NCBI RefSeq assembly: GCF_000757825.1
Contig: NZ_CP009451.1
Span: forward strand, 2,294,001-2,358,000
Length of the DNA: 64,000 bases
DNA from: Cedecea neteri
GTDB lineage: Bacteria; Pseudomonadota; Gammaproteobacteria; Enterobacterales; Enterobacteriaceae
Direction: 5' to 3'
Program-made: the position numbers and the translations under genes
The notes under the pieces: model-generated
Databases searched by the model: none
Told to the model about the DNA's origin: nothing
What the model saw: only the letters and a program-made list of their open reading frames with translations
Part shown: one piece after another, positions 10,372 to 18,396 of the stretch
Position numbering within the stretch: position 1 is the first letter of the stretch
How the letters are laid out: each line of letters opens with the position of its first letter

Positions 10372-10695
10372 ATGGCTCACCAGGACATCATTTATACGTT
10401 GACTGAATGGATTGATGAACATATTGACCAGCCGCTGAACATCGACGTGGTGGCAAAAAAATCTGGTTATTCAAAATGGTACTTACAGCGCATGTTCCGT
10501 ACCGTGATGCACCAAACGCTGGGCGACTATATCCGCCAGCGCCGTCTGTTGATGGCCGCCACGGCGCTGCGCACCACCCAGCGCCCTATTTTTGATATTG
10601 CGATGGACTACGGCTACGTCTCACAGCAGACCTTCTCCCGCGTGTTCCGCCGTGAGTTTGACCGCACGCCAACGGATTACCGCCATCAGGCTTGA
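10372..10695 (+). CDS. soxS: AraC-family superoxide-response activator SoxS
   Basis: Monomeric AraC/XylS activator, 107 residues, consisting only of the two-HTH DNA-binding domain; it turns on the superoxide regulon (sodA, zwf, fumC, acrAB, micF and others). The first HTH contains NIDVVAKKSGYSKWYLQRMF and the second PIFDIAMDYGYVSQQTFSRVF, followed by the conserved RREFDRTPTDYR close. It is controlled by SoxR from the overlapping operator upstream. The final ten bases overlap the end of the convergent pdeC gene. Confidence 0.98.
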   Translation: MAHQDIIYTLTEWIDEHIDQPLNIDVVAKKSGYSKWYLQRMFRTVMHQTLGDYIRQRRLLMAATALRTTQRPIFDIAMDYGYVSQQTFSRVFRREFDRTPTDYRHQA

Positions 10696-12284
10696 ATACC
10701 CGGTGCCGAAGCAAGGTTGATACCGCCTGGCGTATACAGCCAGGCGATAAATTCCTGCGGCGGCAGCGCTTTCGCGAAATACCAGCCCTGACAGTACTCC
10801 ACGCCGTGATCGACCAGCCAGGCCACCTGTGCTTCGGTTTCGACCCCTTCGGCAATCGTCGTCAGGTTCAGGCTGTGGGCAATTTCAATTATGTGCTCCA
10901 CCAGCAAATGGCTGGCTCGTTCGCTGGCGAGGGAATCAATAAAGCTTTTGTCGATTTTTAGAATATCGACGTTAAGGTACTGCAGGTTATGCAGATTCGA
11001 ATAACCCGTGCCGAAGTCATCGATTGCAACCTTAAAGCCTGCGTTGCGGAATTCCTGAATAACCGGTCTGGTTTTTTCAACATCTATAAACCCTCGTTCG
11101 GTGACCTCGATTTTTATCTGCCCTGGCCGAATGTTATAGGTTTTAATTCGTTCGGAAAGTACGGTTATTAAGCGCGAGGAGTGGAAGTCGGATGCCGAAA
11201 GATTAATCGAAATATAAAGTCCCGGATGGTCGGCAAGAAATTCGCCAAAATCTTTAAATACGGCATCAACAACATAGTCAGATATTTTGTGAATCAGACC
11301 TTCAGATTCTGCCAGCGGAATAAACGTCCCAGGGCTGATGGTTTGCCCGTTAAAATTTACCCACCGCAGCAGCGCTTCTGCCCCCACGCAATAGCCGTTT
11401 TGAATATCAATAATGGGCTGATAGTGAAGTTTTAGCTGCTTTCTGGCCAGCGCCCTTAATAGCATGCGGCGCGGTGAATTTAACTGCTGACGGGTACGGG
11501 ACCACATCATTAAAATCAGCAGGCTGCAAATAACGCCGAGCGGAAGCGTAAGAGTAAGCTGGTGATACCACTGGCGATTAAACAGCGTTTCGGAGGTTGA
11601 AACAATCACCGCAATCGGCCTTTTAGCCGACTGGTCGATGGTGTAAAAGCGGTCATCCTGAGTAAACGCTTTCTCTTTGCGCAGAATAAAACGATGCAGC
11701 AGATCGCTGTCAGCGCCGGGGCTCAAAGAGAAAAAGCTGCGGGTCACCGTGTCGTATACGCCGTAAATCAGTGAGTCATCTTCGGATAACACTTCTGACC
11801 AGCTCAGCGGGTTAATCACCGCCATATAATTCCCGCGTTGCATATAGGTCATTTTATGCCCGGCATAAAACGGCGTATCCAGATAATAATAAATGGCGAC
11901 GTCCGGTTTGCGGGTATAAGAAGGCAGCGGAGCAGGCAGCGATTTTAAAGGCTTGTAGCTGGTAGAGCACAGCATCTTATCGCCCCGGATGTAAATTAAA
12001 TCCGCGACGAATAGTTTACCACGCACGATATCCAGCATATTTGCCATATGCTTAGGGCTGCATATTTCCCCTGAAAAACGTTCTGCTTCGCTGCGGGCCT
12101 CATTAACATGGCTGATGACAATTTCCGTTTTTTCCATCACCAGTTTGCCGAAAGAGTGCAGATGCTGCTGGGTGTCGCTGGTTGCGCGCACGTGGGCAAA
12201 ATAGATCGCCAGCATTATCGGCAGGCAAACCATCAGGACAAAACCTGAGGTACGCAATACCTTAAGATAAACTCGTCTCACCAT
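10686..12284 (-). CDS. pdeC: CSS-domain c-di-GMP phosphodiesterase PdeC (YjcC)
   Basis: Inner-membrane EAL phosphodiesterase that degrades c-di-GMP and promotes motility over biofilm. About 532 residues: TM1 (10-30), a periplasmic CSS domain containing the conserved CSTS cysteine motif and a second cysteine in GEICSP (the pair whose disulfide controls activity and proteolysis in E. coli), TM2 (about 237-260), then the EAL domain with GAEALLRW, EVTERGF, AIDDFGTGYSN (catalytic acidic pair) and AEGVETEAQ. The catalytic residues look intact. ATG 12284 is preferred; a GTG three codons earlier (12293) is possible and neither has a strong ribosome site. It overlaps the soxS end by 10 bp. Confidence 0.95.
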   Translation of the reverse strand: MVRRVYLKVLRTSGFVLMVCLPIMLAIYFAHVRATSDTQQHLHSFGKLVMEKTEIVISHVNEARSEAERFSGEICSPKHMANMLDIVRGKLFVADLIYIRGDKMLCSTSYKPLKSLPAPLPSYTRKPDVAIYYYLDTPFYAGHKMTYMQRGNYMAVINPLSWSEVLSEDDSLIYGVYDTVTRSFFSLSPGADSDLLHRFILRKEKAFTQDDRFYTIDQSAKRPIAVIVSTSETLFNRQWYHQLTLTLPLGVICSLLILMMWSRTRQQLNSPRRMLLRALARKQLKLHYQPIIDIQNGYCVGAEALLRWVNFNGQTISPGTFIPLAESEGLIHKISDYVVDAVFKDFGEFLADHPGLYISINLSASDFHSSRLITVLSERIKTYNIRPGQIKIEVTERGFIDVEKTRPVIQEFRNAGFKVAIDDFGTGYSNLHNLQYLNVDILKIDKSFIDSLASERASHLLVEHIIEIAHSLNLTTIAEGVETEAQVAWLVDHGVEYCQGWYFAKALPPQEFIAWLYTPGGINLASAPGIQA

Positions 12285-12293
12285 GATGCTCAC

Positions 12294-12723
12294 ATGACCC
12301 TGCTTTTATGCGCCTGTTTATGCCTTAAAGGAACAACCTGATGACCGCCGATTACGTTGCATCATAAAGCAGGCTTTAGCAATAGCCTTCAGCCGTTAAC
12401 TCCATGGAAATTAATTTGCGCAACAATGAGATAAGATTAACCGGGATGCCGTTTAGCTTAAGATTTCACCCACCGCACTAATATGAGTTTTTCTGGGGTT
12501 AAAGCAGCAGGGAATGATTATTTAAACGAAATTGTGGTAAACGTCAGATAAACAAAATGTTCACACCTCCTGCCAGCCATTTCGCCTAAAAAACACCGCT
12601 CGCCGCCCCAGCAAAGCGGGCAAAAAACCACCACAAAGCTGGCGATTTAACGCGCAAAAGTGATAGACTTCACATTATAAGTGCAACAAAAAACCAAATT
12701 GCAGCTTTTGAGGAATAAGGTTC
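12294..12723. other. Intergenic region between pdeC and yjcB
   Basis: 430 bp with lower GC than the neighbours and no convincing open frame, RNA or repeat. It must hold the promoters of the divergent pdeC and yjcB genes; a TATAAG hexamer near 12675 could be the yjcB -10. I see nothing more specific. Confidence 0.4.
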
Positions 12724-13005
12724 ATGGCAACAATCACCACCGGCGTTATTTTGATGCGCTGGCCGCTGCTCAGCGCGGTTTTGATGTTTTTGGCAAGCAG
12801 TTTAAATATTCAGTTCCGCCGGTCAGACTCCCGCGCATTGGCCTTTATTTGCAGTGGGTTAGGTGTTGCCGCGTCGTGCTGGTTCGCCATGGGGCTGCTT
12901 GGCCTGACGATCGGGGACTTCCCTGTCATCTGGGATTCGTTTAAAACGGGGCTGGTCGACATTATTGCCAGAATGCCGCCCGAATGGCCGACCATGATGC
13001 CTTAA
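12724..13005 (+). CDS. yjcB: Conserved membrane protein YjcB
   Basis: Enteric-specific protein of unknown function, 93 residues as in E. coli, starting MATITTGV and matching YjcB along its length. Two hydrophobic helices (about 10-28 and 38-58) flank an arginine-rich loop (FRRSDSRA); the C-terminus ends in a proline-rich PPEWPTMMP segment. GAGGAATAAGG supplies the ribosome site. It stands alone, with its own terminator. In E. coli the next gene is ssb; here a 9-kb accessory stretch begins. Confidence 0.93.
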   Translation: MATITTGVILMRWPLLSAVLMFLASSLNIQFRRSDSRALAFICSGLGVAASCWFAMGLLGLTIGDFPVIWDSFKTGLVDIIARMPPEWPTMMP

Positions 13006-13024
13006 CGGGCAGAAGCATAAAAAT

Positions 13025-13049
13025 AACCGCCCTTTATCGGCGGTTTTTT
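13025..13049 (+). terminator. Intrinsic terminator of yjcB
   Basis: Stem AACCGCC/GGCGGTT with loop CTTTATC and a following T run. Confidence 0.85.
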
Positions 13050-13060
13050 GTTTTCAGGCT

Positions 13061-13765
13061 TCAGGCGCCAAAACCGTATAGCATCAGCAACTTCCGCGCG
13101 GTGCTCGAGGTCAGATAAGCCTGCAACGGCTCCGCTCGTGCATCGCACAACGCCAGCCCGTAATCGGCCTGAATATTGTAGTCAGACGGGATCTCAAATA
13201 CCCGCAGCTCCCGGTGAGACTTCAGCGCTGCAGCGTAGCTGCGATAGCCAATCATCAGCTCGGCCTGCCCGCCAGAAATAACCCACTGCGCGGCGAGCAT
13301 ACCGTCAGGCACTGCCTGCGTGCCCGGCCCGCCAACCAGCCGCAGAGCCCTCGAGCGCAATGCGATGCCAAATTCAGCTTCTAATCTGGCAAAAAGCTGC
13401 CAGGTATAATCCCCGGAAGGGTCGCTCCCCGGCGTGGACGTGCCGATGCGCAACGCGGGATTGCTTAACAGCGTTAGCCAGCTGCTTTGCGCATCAACAC
13501 AGTGCGCCGCCGCCGTCAGGCAGAGCGTATTTCCGGCAAACCGCTGAACCGCCAGCGCTTTACCCTGCGCCAGCAGCGTCTGAGGGTGCGCCATGTTCGC
13601 CGAAGCAAACAGAGCGCAGTTTTCACCGGCTTCAATACGCGATCTCAGCATCCCCGCAGGGGCAAATTGCGTTTCCGTTAAGATACCGGTTTGCCGTTCG
13701 AACTCCGCCATTAGCGGCGGCCAGACCCGCCGCAGGCTTCCAGCCGCCAGCACCTGCAAAGGCAT
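13061..13765 (-). CDS. ModA-like substrate-binding-fold protein lacking a signal peptide
   Basis: Type 2 periplasmic-binding fold of the molybdate/ModA kind, 234 residues. It begins directly with the mature first strand, LQVLAAGSLRRVWPPLMAEFE, matching the ModA FAAASL-type start, then has the hinge-region NTLCLTA and a STPGSDPSGDYTW loop typical of oxyanion binders, and QAELMIGYRSYAA. No signal peptide or lipobox is visible, so it may stay in the cytoplasm, act as a ligand sensor, or have lost its leader. The start overlaps the stop of the upstream binding-protein gene by one base (TAATG), so the two are coupled. No permease or ATPase gene is adjacent. Molybdate binding is inferred from fold similarity only. 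Confidence 0.72.
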   Translation of the reverse strand: MPLQVLAAGSLRRVWPPLMAEFERQTGILTETQFAPAGMLRSRIEAGENCALFASANMAHPQTLLAQGKALAVQRFAGNTLCLTAAAHCVDAQSSWLTLLSNPALRIGTSTPGSDPSGDYTWQLFARLEAEFGIALRSRALRLVGGPGTQAVPDGMLAAQWVISGGQAELMIGYRSYAAALKSHRELRVFEIPSDYNIQADYGLALCDARAEPLQAYLTSSTARKLLMLYGFGA

Positions 13766-14817
13766 TACTCCACCCCTTCATAATGCGTACGGTAAAAGCG
13801 CTGATACCAGCTGTCGGCCACTTTCTTCATATCGATATCTTTGAATCTGGCCGGATAAAGCTTTTTCGCCATCCACAGTTCACCGATGGCCATCGCTTCC
13901 GGCATCGGGTAGCCCCAGGCCTTGGCGTATTCTGGCATCAGCCAGACCTGATGGTTTTTCACCGCATCGATCGGTTGCCACTCGGGCTTGTGGACGATCT
14001 CATCCACCACTTTCGGATAACGATCCTGCACGAAGATCGCCTGCGGATCCCAGGCGATCACCTGCTCCATCGACACCTGCTTGAAGCCTTTTACGGTTGA
14101 TGCCGCCACGTTTAGCGCGCCCGCGTGAGCCATCATCAGGCCGGTATATTTCCCGGATCCGTAGGTCGTCAGATCGGGGTTAGCCATGTAGGCGCGCACG
14201 CGCTGGCTCTCCGGGATATCTTTCAGGCGGTCGCTAACCAGCTTGCGCCCGGCAAAGGTGGCATCGATCAGCGCCTTCGCCTGCTTCTCTTTATTAACCA
14301 CTTCGCCAATCAGCTCGATGCCCTCTTTCAGGCCAAGATTGTAGGCCTGCTCTTCATCGCCCATAGAAGGGTTTAGCTTGTCCTGCTCGCCCGCCGCATC
14401 GTGACGCAGCGAAATGGCGATAACCGGAATGCCAAGCTTGCTGATGCCGTCGATCATCTCTTTTGGCGCGTAGTTGGTCACAAACACCGCCTGAGGATGC
14501 AGCGCCACCAGCTTCTCGGTGTCCACGCTGGTTAAATCCCCCAGTTGGGCTTTGTGCTCAAGCTCCGGCGCCAGGCGAGCATAGCCGCTGCCAAGCTGCT
14601 GCTTCCAGTTGGCAAGAATGCCGACCACTTTGTCGGTGGCGTTCATTTGTACCAGCAGATTGAGCGTCTGATGCTGGAGCACCACCACGCGGTCAACCTC
14701 ATCGGGGAGAGTGACCTGGCGGCCAAGCTGGTCAGTGATGGTGCGGTTCGCCAACGCGGCGAGCGGAGAAAGTACTAACAGGACGCCTAACGTCAGGCGG
14801 CGGGTAAATAGGTTCAC
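13765..14817 (-). CDS. FecB/BtuF-type periplasmic substrate-binding protein
   Basis: Class III periplasmic binding protein (Peripla_BP_2 fold), 350 residues, of the type that delivers siderophores, haem, cobalamin, or, in the MolA case, molybdate/tungstate. A Sec signal with an RR start and a cut near LAALA-N is followed by the diagnostic TDQLGRQVTLPDEVDRVVVL and an N-domain/long helix/C-domain layout; VDTEKLVALHPQAVFVTNY and EQVIAWDPQAIFVQD are the matched domain motifs. The start is GTG with AAGGA upstream. It is first in a two-gene operon with a ModA-like gene and lacks its own permease and ATPase. The leader contains a ModE-like palindrome, suggesting a molybdenum link; an iron-chelate ligand is the alternative. 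Confidence 0.8.
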   Translation of the reverse strand: MNLFTRRLTLGVLLVLSPLAALANRTITDQLGRQVTLPDEVDRVVVLQHQTLNLLVQMNATDKVVGILANWKQQLGSGYARLAPELEHKAQLGDLTSVDTEKLVALHPQAVFVTNYAPKEMIDGISKLGIPVIAISLRHDAAGEQDKLNPSMGDEEQAYNLGLKEGIELIGEVVNKEKQAKALIDATFAGRKLVSDRLKDIPESQRVRAYMANPDLTTYGSGKYTGLMMAHAGALNVAASTVKGFKQVSMEQVIAWDPQAIFVQDRYPKVVDEIVHKPEWQPIDAVKNHQVWLMPEYAKAWGYPMPEAMAIGELWMAKKLYPARFKDIDMKKVADSWYQRFYRTHYEGVE

Positions 14818-14820
14818 GGT

Positions 14821-14870
14821 GGGAGTCCTTATGATCGTTGTGTATAAAAATATACAACGATGACTCCCCC
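14821..14870 (-). promoter_or_regulatory. ModE-like palindrome and ribosome-site hairpin ahead of the binding-protein operon
   Basis: On the minus strand ATCGTTGTATA-N6-TACACAACGAT (14834-14861) resembles the molybdate-responsive ModE box (CG-n-TATATA half-sites about 6 bases apart). It is embedded in a larger inverted repeat: GGGGAGTC before it can pair with GGACTCCC after it, and the latter contains the AAGGACT ribosome site of the GTG start at 14817. The element could therefore act as an operator, an mRNA switch, or both. Pattern seen directly; regulator inferred. Confidence 0.55.
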
Positions 14871-14897
14871 GCGCCCAGCGATTTTAAGGGGTAGGAA

Positions 14898-15284
14898 CTA
14901 TTCCCGGTGCAGGCTGGCAACACCTCCACCAAACGACCAGTCTTCAGAAGAATTGTGGCGAATCACCACCATCACGTCGTTGGGATGAATGCCGGGAGCC
15001 GCCGCCAGCTTTTCAGTGAGGGTTTGGTAGAAACGCTTTTTCGTCTCAATACTCCGCGGCTTACCCGCCGTTATCTCAATCAGCAGCCAATTATCGCTAC
15101 GCGGCCCCGCCATATAATGGCGATCAAACCGCAGCGCCGACTTCTCTGACTCGTGAAAGACCTGAAACAGGTCGGCTGCCGGGACCTCAAAAGCCTCGAC
15201 CAGCGCCTGCTGTACGCTGGACGAAACCGCGTCCAGGTACGCCTCGTTTTTGCCTTTAAGTAAAGTGAGGTGGAGAACCGGCAT
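14898..15284 (-). CDS. Tautomerase-superfamily protein
   Basis: 4-Oxalocrotonate tautomerase/MIF-type fold, 128 residues. After the initiator Met comes Pro2 (MPVLHLTLLKG), the amino-terminal proline that acts as catalytic base in this superfamily. The length suggests the fused two-unit form found in proteins annotated tautomerase family protein. The middle contains RHYMAGPRSDNWLLIEIT and KRFYQTLTEKLAAAPG. Its ATG abuts the stop of the CMD-family gene upstream (no intergenic base), so they form an operon, divergent from the LysR gene at 15722. Substrate unknown. Confidence 0.82.
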   Translation of the reverse strand: MPVLHLTLLKGKNEAYLDAVSSSVQQALVEAFEVPAADLFQVFHESEKSALRFDRHYMAGPRSDNWLLIEITAGKPRSIETKKRFYQTLTEKLAAAPGIHPNDVMVVIRHNSSEDWSFGGGVASLHRE

Positions 15285-15617
15285 TTATTTTTCCTCCTGA
15301 CTATCCGCGACTATTACTGCGTCCAGCACTTTTAAAGCGCTATGGGCGGCAGGCCAACCTGCGTAGAAGGCAAGATGGGTAATCAGTTCGCTTAATTCCT
15401 CGTGGGTTACGCCATGCTTGCCCGCCAGTTCGAAATGAATGGGGAGCTGCTCCAGCCGGTACAGCGCCAGCAGCGCCGCCACGGTAATCAGGCTACGCTC
15501 GCGTTTATTGAGCAGAGGCCTTTCCCAGATATCTTTAAATAACAGTTCGTTACTCATGCTGGCGAGTTTTGGCGCCCGACTCAAAACCCGTTGAATTTCA
15601 TCTGATGTTTCGCTCAT
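15285..15617 (-). CDS. Carboxymuconolactone decarboxylase (CMD) family protein
   Basis: Small helical CMD/AhpD-like protein of 110 residues. The family core is ERSLITVAALLALYRLEQLP, then ELAGKHGVTHEELSELITHLAFYAGWPAA. The AhpD-type CXXC redox pair is absent, so a peroxidase-partner role is unlikely; a role in an aromatic or lactone pathway, or a non-enzymatic role, is possible. First gene of a two-gene operon with the tautomerase, divergent from a LysR regulator about 100 bp away. This trio recurs in enteric and pseudomonad genomes from memory; its pathway is not defined. Confidence 0.85.
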   Translation of the reverse strand: MSETSDEIQRVLSRAPKLASMSNELLFKDIWERPLLNKRERSLITVAALLALYRLEQLPIHFELAGKHGVTHEELSELITHLAFYAGWPAAHSALKVLDAVIVADSQEEK

Positions 15618-15721
15618 AGAGCCTCCTGAGTGATGTTGACAGCCTCAGCATACTCATCGAATATCATTCCAAAAATCAGATACTTTTTGACCAACCATCC
15701 CGTTTTTCAGGACTATCCTCA

Positions 15722-16582
15722 ATGACCCACTTAGATCTCGATGTACTGCGGACTTTTGTTACCGGCATTACGCTGGGCAACTTTGCCCGTGCGGCCGAAC
15801 GGCTGGGGCGATCGACGTCAGCCGTCAGCGCTCAGCTCAAGAAACTTGAAGAGCAGGTCGGCACGCCCGTGGTCAAAAAAGCGGGTCGGGGCCTGGCGCT
15901 GACGCCAGCAGGCGAAATTGTCCTGAGCTACGCCAAACGTCTGCTGGAGCTGAATGACGCGGCGATGGCGGCGATCGTCGGCACGCCATTGAGTGGGCAT
16001 GTGCGCGTCGGTTTTCAGGAGGACTTTGGTGAAGGCATATTGACTGAGATCCTCGGCTCATTTAGCCGGGCTCATCCCGCGGTGATGGTTGAGGCACGCA
16101 TCGCACGAAATGCAGAGCTGGAGTCTGCGGTAGGTCATTCGCAGCTGGATATGGCCTTGTTTTGGCAAACGCCGTCGGCTCCCGTAGAGAATGAAATAGG
16201 TAAAATTCCGCTGCACTGGATAGGTTCCGCAGCACGGATGGAAGACTGTATCGTCCAGGGTGAACCGCTACCTTTAGTGACTTTTGATACGCCCTGTATT
16301 CTGCGAAGTCGTGCTATTGAAACCTTAGATGCTGCGGGACTCCCCTGGAGAATAGCCTTTACCAGCAGCAGCCTGAACGGCCTTTGGGCGGCAGCACGAG
16401 CCGGGTTAGGCGTGACGCCACGCACGCTGGTAGGGAAACCTGCTGACCTGACAACTCTCCGCTCGCTCCCTTCGCTGCCGCCCCTGGGTATTTGCCTGCA
16501 ACGATCTTCACCGGCACCTAACCCGGTTCTGGATTTTCTGGCGACCATTATTGAAGAACAGGTGATGGCTTTTTGCCGTTAA
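15722..16582 (+). CDS. LysR-family regulator of the CMD-tautomerase pair
   Basis: LysR transcription factor of 286 residues. HTH at about residues 17-40 (NFARAAERLGRSTSAVSAQL) with the following KKLEEQVG linker, then an effector domain with the FQEDFGEGILTEIL opening usual in this subfamily. It is divergent from the CMD gene across a 104-bp AT-rich gap where its operator should lie. The effector is unknown. Start at ATG 15722; the ribosome site is weak. Confidence 0.85.
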   Translation: MTHLDLDVLRTFVTGITLGNFARAAERLGRSTSAVSAQLKKLEEQVGTPVVKKAGRGLALTPAGEIVLSYAKRLLELNDAAMAAIVGTPLSGHVRVGFQEDFGEGILTEILGSFSRAHPAVMVEARIARNAELESAVGHSQLDMALFWQTPSAPVENEIGKIPLHWIGSAARMEDCIVQGEPLPLVTFDTPCILRSRAIETLDAAGLPWRIAFTSSSLNGLWAAARAGLGVTPRTLVGKPADLTTLRSLPSLPPLGICLQRSSPAPNPVLDFLATIIEEQVMAFCR

Positions 16583-16996
16583 AGCCCCCGGCAACGGCCT
16601 GCTTATGCACAAAAAGTGAAACCCCTGTTGCCAATGAATGTCCCGGAGTAATTTTTTGTTGTTAATTATTTCTAATCCGCGAAATCTGGTCTGTCCAGAC
16701 CGTTTCAATACGCCAAATTAGGCCTTTAACGGGACTTTTTTTCCTGCCATTGCCAATAGTTAAGAGATCGGATGTCTGGATACCGGTCAAAAGCATCTCC
16801 AATACATTGATTTTAAATTAAAAAAATCGGAAAAAATTAATCGTTGAGCGGGGGGGTAAAAAGCCATATATTGGCGGCGTTTTATGCACCCTAAACGACA
16901 TTTATACTCTGGATAATTCGAGTTTCAACTTGAAGCATGACGAGTATGTTTACTTAATTCAGCCGCTGCGCTCATGCCGACGGTTGTAGGAGAGAT
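16583..16996. other. Intergenic region upstream of dat
   Basis: 414 bp, AT-rich around 16790-16850, with no coding frame. It contains a presumptive core-deleted ERIC element (16903-16947) and must carry the dat promoter. AGGAGAG precedes the dat start. I identified no specific operator. Confidence 0.45.
16903..16947. repeat. Core-deleted ERIC-like element
   Basis: The ends TATACTC-N4-ATAATTCGAGTT and AACTTGAAGCATGACGAGTAT match the two termini of the enterobacterial ERIC (IRU) repeat as I remember them, separated by only two bases; the normal 127-bp element has a core carrying the ERIC1R/ERIC2 primer sites, which is absent. What remains is an imperfect inverted repeat of about 21-nt arms, 57-100 bases upstream of the dat start. 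Confidence 0.5.
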
Positions 16997-18382
16997 ATGA
17001 TGACGGATAAAGTCCGTATTGATACTTTAGATGCACAATCTGCAAACGCTACCAACGAAACCTATTTGGCACGACAGGCTGAATTCGAATCGAATGTCAG
17101 AAGTTACCCGCGCAAATTACCGTTCGCTATAGCCAAAGCCCAGGGCGCCTGGATCATCGACGTTGAAGGTCACCGTTACCTTGACTGTCTGGCCGGTGCG
17201 GGCACGTTGGCGCTTGGCCACAACCACCCTGACATCCTGCAAAGCATCCAAAACGTCATTACCAGCGGCTTGCCGTTACATACTTTGGATCTGACTACCC
17301 CGTTAAAAGACGAGTTCTCAGAATACCTGCTCTCTTTACTGCCGAGCCAGGGTAAAGAATATTGCCTGCAGTTCTGCGGCCCATCCGGCGCGGACGCGGT
17401 AGAAGCCGCTATCAAGCTGGCGAAGAAACACACCGGCCGCAGCGCCGTTATCAGCTTCTCCGGCGGCTACCACGGGATGACCCACGGCGCGCTGTCCGTG
17501 ACCGGCAACCTGTCTCCGAAAGTGGCCATCAATGGCCTGATGCCGGAAGTGCAGTTCATGCCTTACCCGCACGAGTACCGCTGCCCGCTGGGCATTGGCG
17601 GTGACGCTGGCGTGAAGGCGCTGACCTACTACTTCGACAACCTGATCAACGACGTTGAGAGCGGCGTGCGCAAACCTGCGGCCGTGATCCTCGAAGCCGT
17701 ACAGGGCGAAGGCGGCGTGAACCCGGCGCCTGCCGAGTGGCTGCAGCGCATCCGTAAAGTGACCAAAGAGCACGGCATCGTGCTGATCATCGATGAAGTT
17801 CAGGCTGGCTTTGCCCGTACCGGCAAGCTGTTCGCCTACGAACACGCTGGCATTGAGCCAGACATCATCGTGATGTCCAAAGCCGTTGGCGGCGGCCTGC
17901 CGCTGGCCGTGCTGGGCCTGAGAAAAGAGATCGATGCCTGGGAACCAGGTCACCACACCGGCACCTTCCGCGGCAACCAGCTGGCGATGGCTACCGGCCT
18001 GACCACCCTCAAGTACCTGAAAGACAACAACGTCGCTGACAAAGTTGCCGCTCAGGGCGAATGGCTGAAAGGCAAACTGATCGCGCTGCAGAAACGCTAC
18101 CCGGCTATCGGCCACGTTCGCGGCCTGGGCCTGATGCTCGGCATTGAGATCGTGAAGCCAGACGAGGCGCAGGATCATATGGGTTGCTACCCTGCGGACG
18201 GCGCGCTGTCTGCCCTGATCCAGAAAAAATGCTTCGAAGCGGGCCTGATTCTGGAGCGCGGTGGCCGTAACGGCTGCGTGCTACGCCTGCTGCCGTCCCT
18301 GCTTATCAGCGACGACGAGCTGGAAATTTTCCTGAGCAAATTTGAAAAAGCCTTGTTAGCCGCTGGCGCAAAAGCTGTCTGA
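16997..18382 (+). CDS. dat: L-2,4-diaminobutyrate:2-oxoglutarate aminotransferase
   Basis: PLP class III aminotransferase that makes L-2,4-diaminobutyrate from aspartate semialdehyde and glutamate, the first step to 1,3-diaminopropane. 461 residues, with the class III signature [20 protein letters not shown] followed by [15 protein letters not shown], whose lysine forms the Schiff base, and [16 protein letters not shown] for PLP phosphate. A second ATG follows immediately, so the start could be one codon later. The ddc gene begins 14 bp downstream, forming the dat-ddc operon known from Acinetobacter and Enterobacter. Codon usage is highly biased towards preferred codons, suggesting strong expression. 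Confidence 0.95.
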   Translation: MMTDKVRIDTLDAQSANATNETYLARQAEFESNVRSYPRKLPFAIAKAQGAWIIDVEGHRYLDCLAGAGTLALGHNHPDILQSIQNVITSGLPLHTLDLTTPLKDEFSEYLLSLLPSQGKEYCLQFCGPSGADAVEAAIKLAKKHTGRSAVISFSGGYHGMTHGALSVTGNLSPKVAINGLMPEVQFMPYPHEYRCPLGIGGDAGVKALTYYFDNLINDVESGVRKPAAVILEAVQGEGGVNPAPAEWLQRIRKVTKEHGIVLIIDEVQAGFARTGKLFAYEHAGIEPDIIVMSKAVGGGLPLAVLGLRKEIDAWEPGHHTGTFRGNQLAMATGLTTLKYLKDNNVADKVAAQGEWLKGKLIALQKRYPAIGHVRGLGLMLGIEIVKPDEAQDHMGCYPADGALSALIQKKCFEAGLILERGGRNGCVLRLLPSLLISDDELEIFLSKFEKALLAAGAKAV

Positions 18383-18396
18383 CTGGAGTAAAAAAT

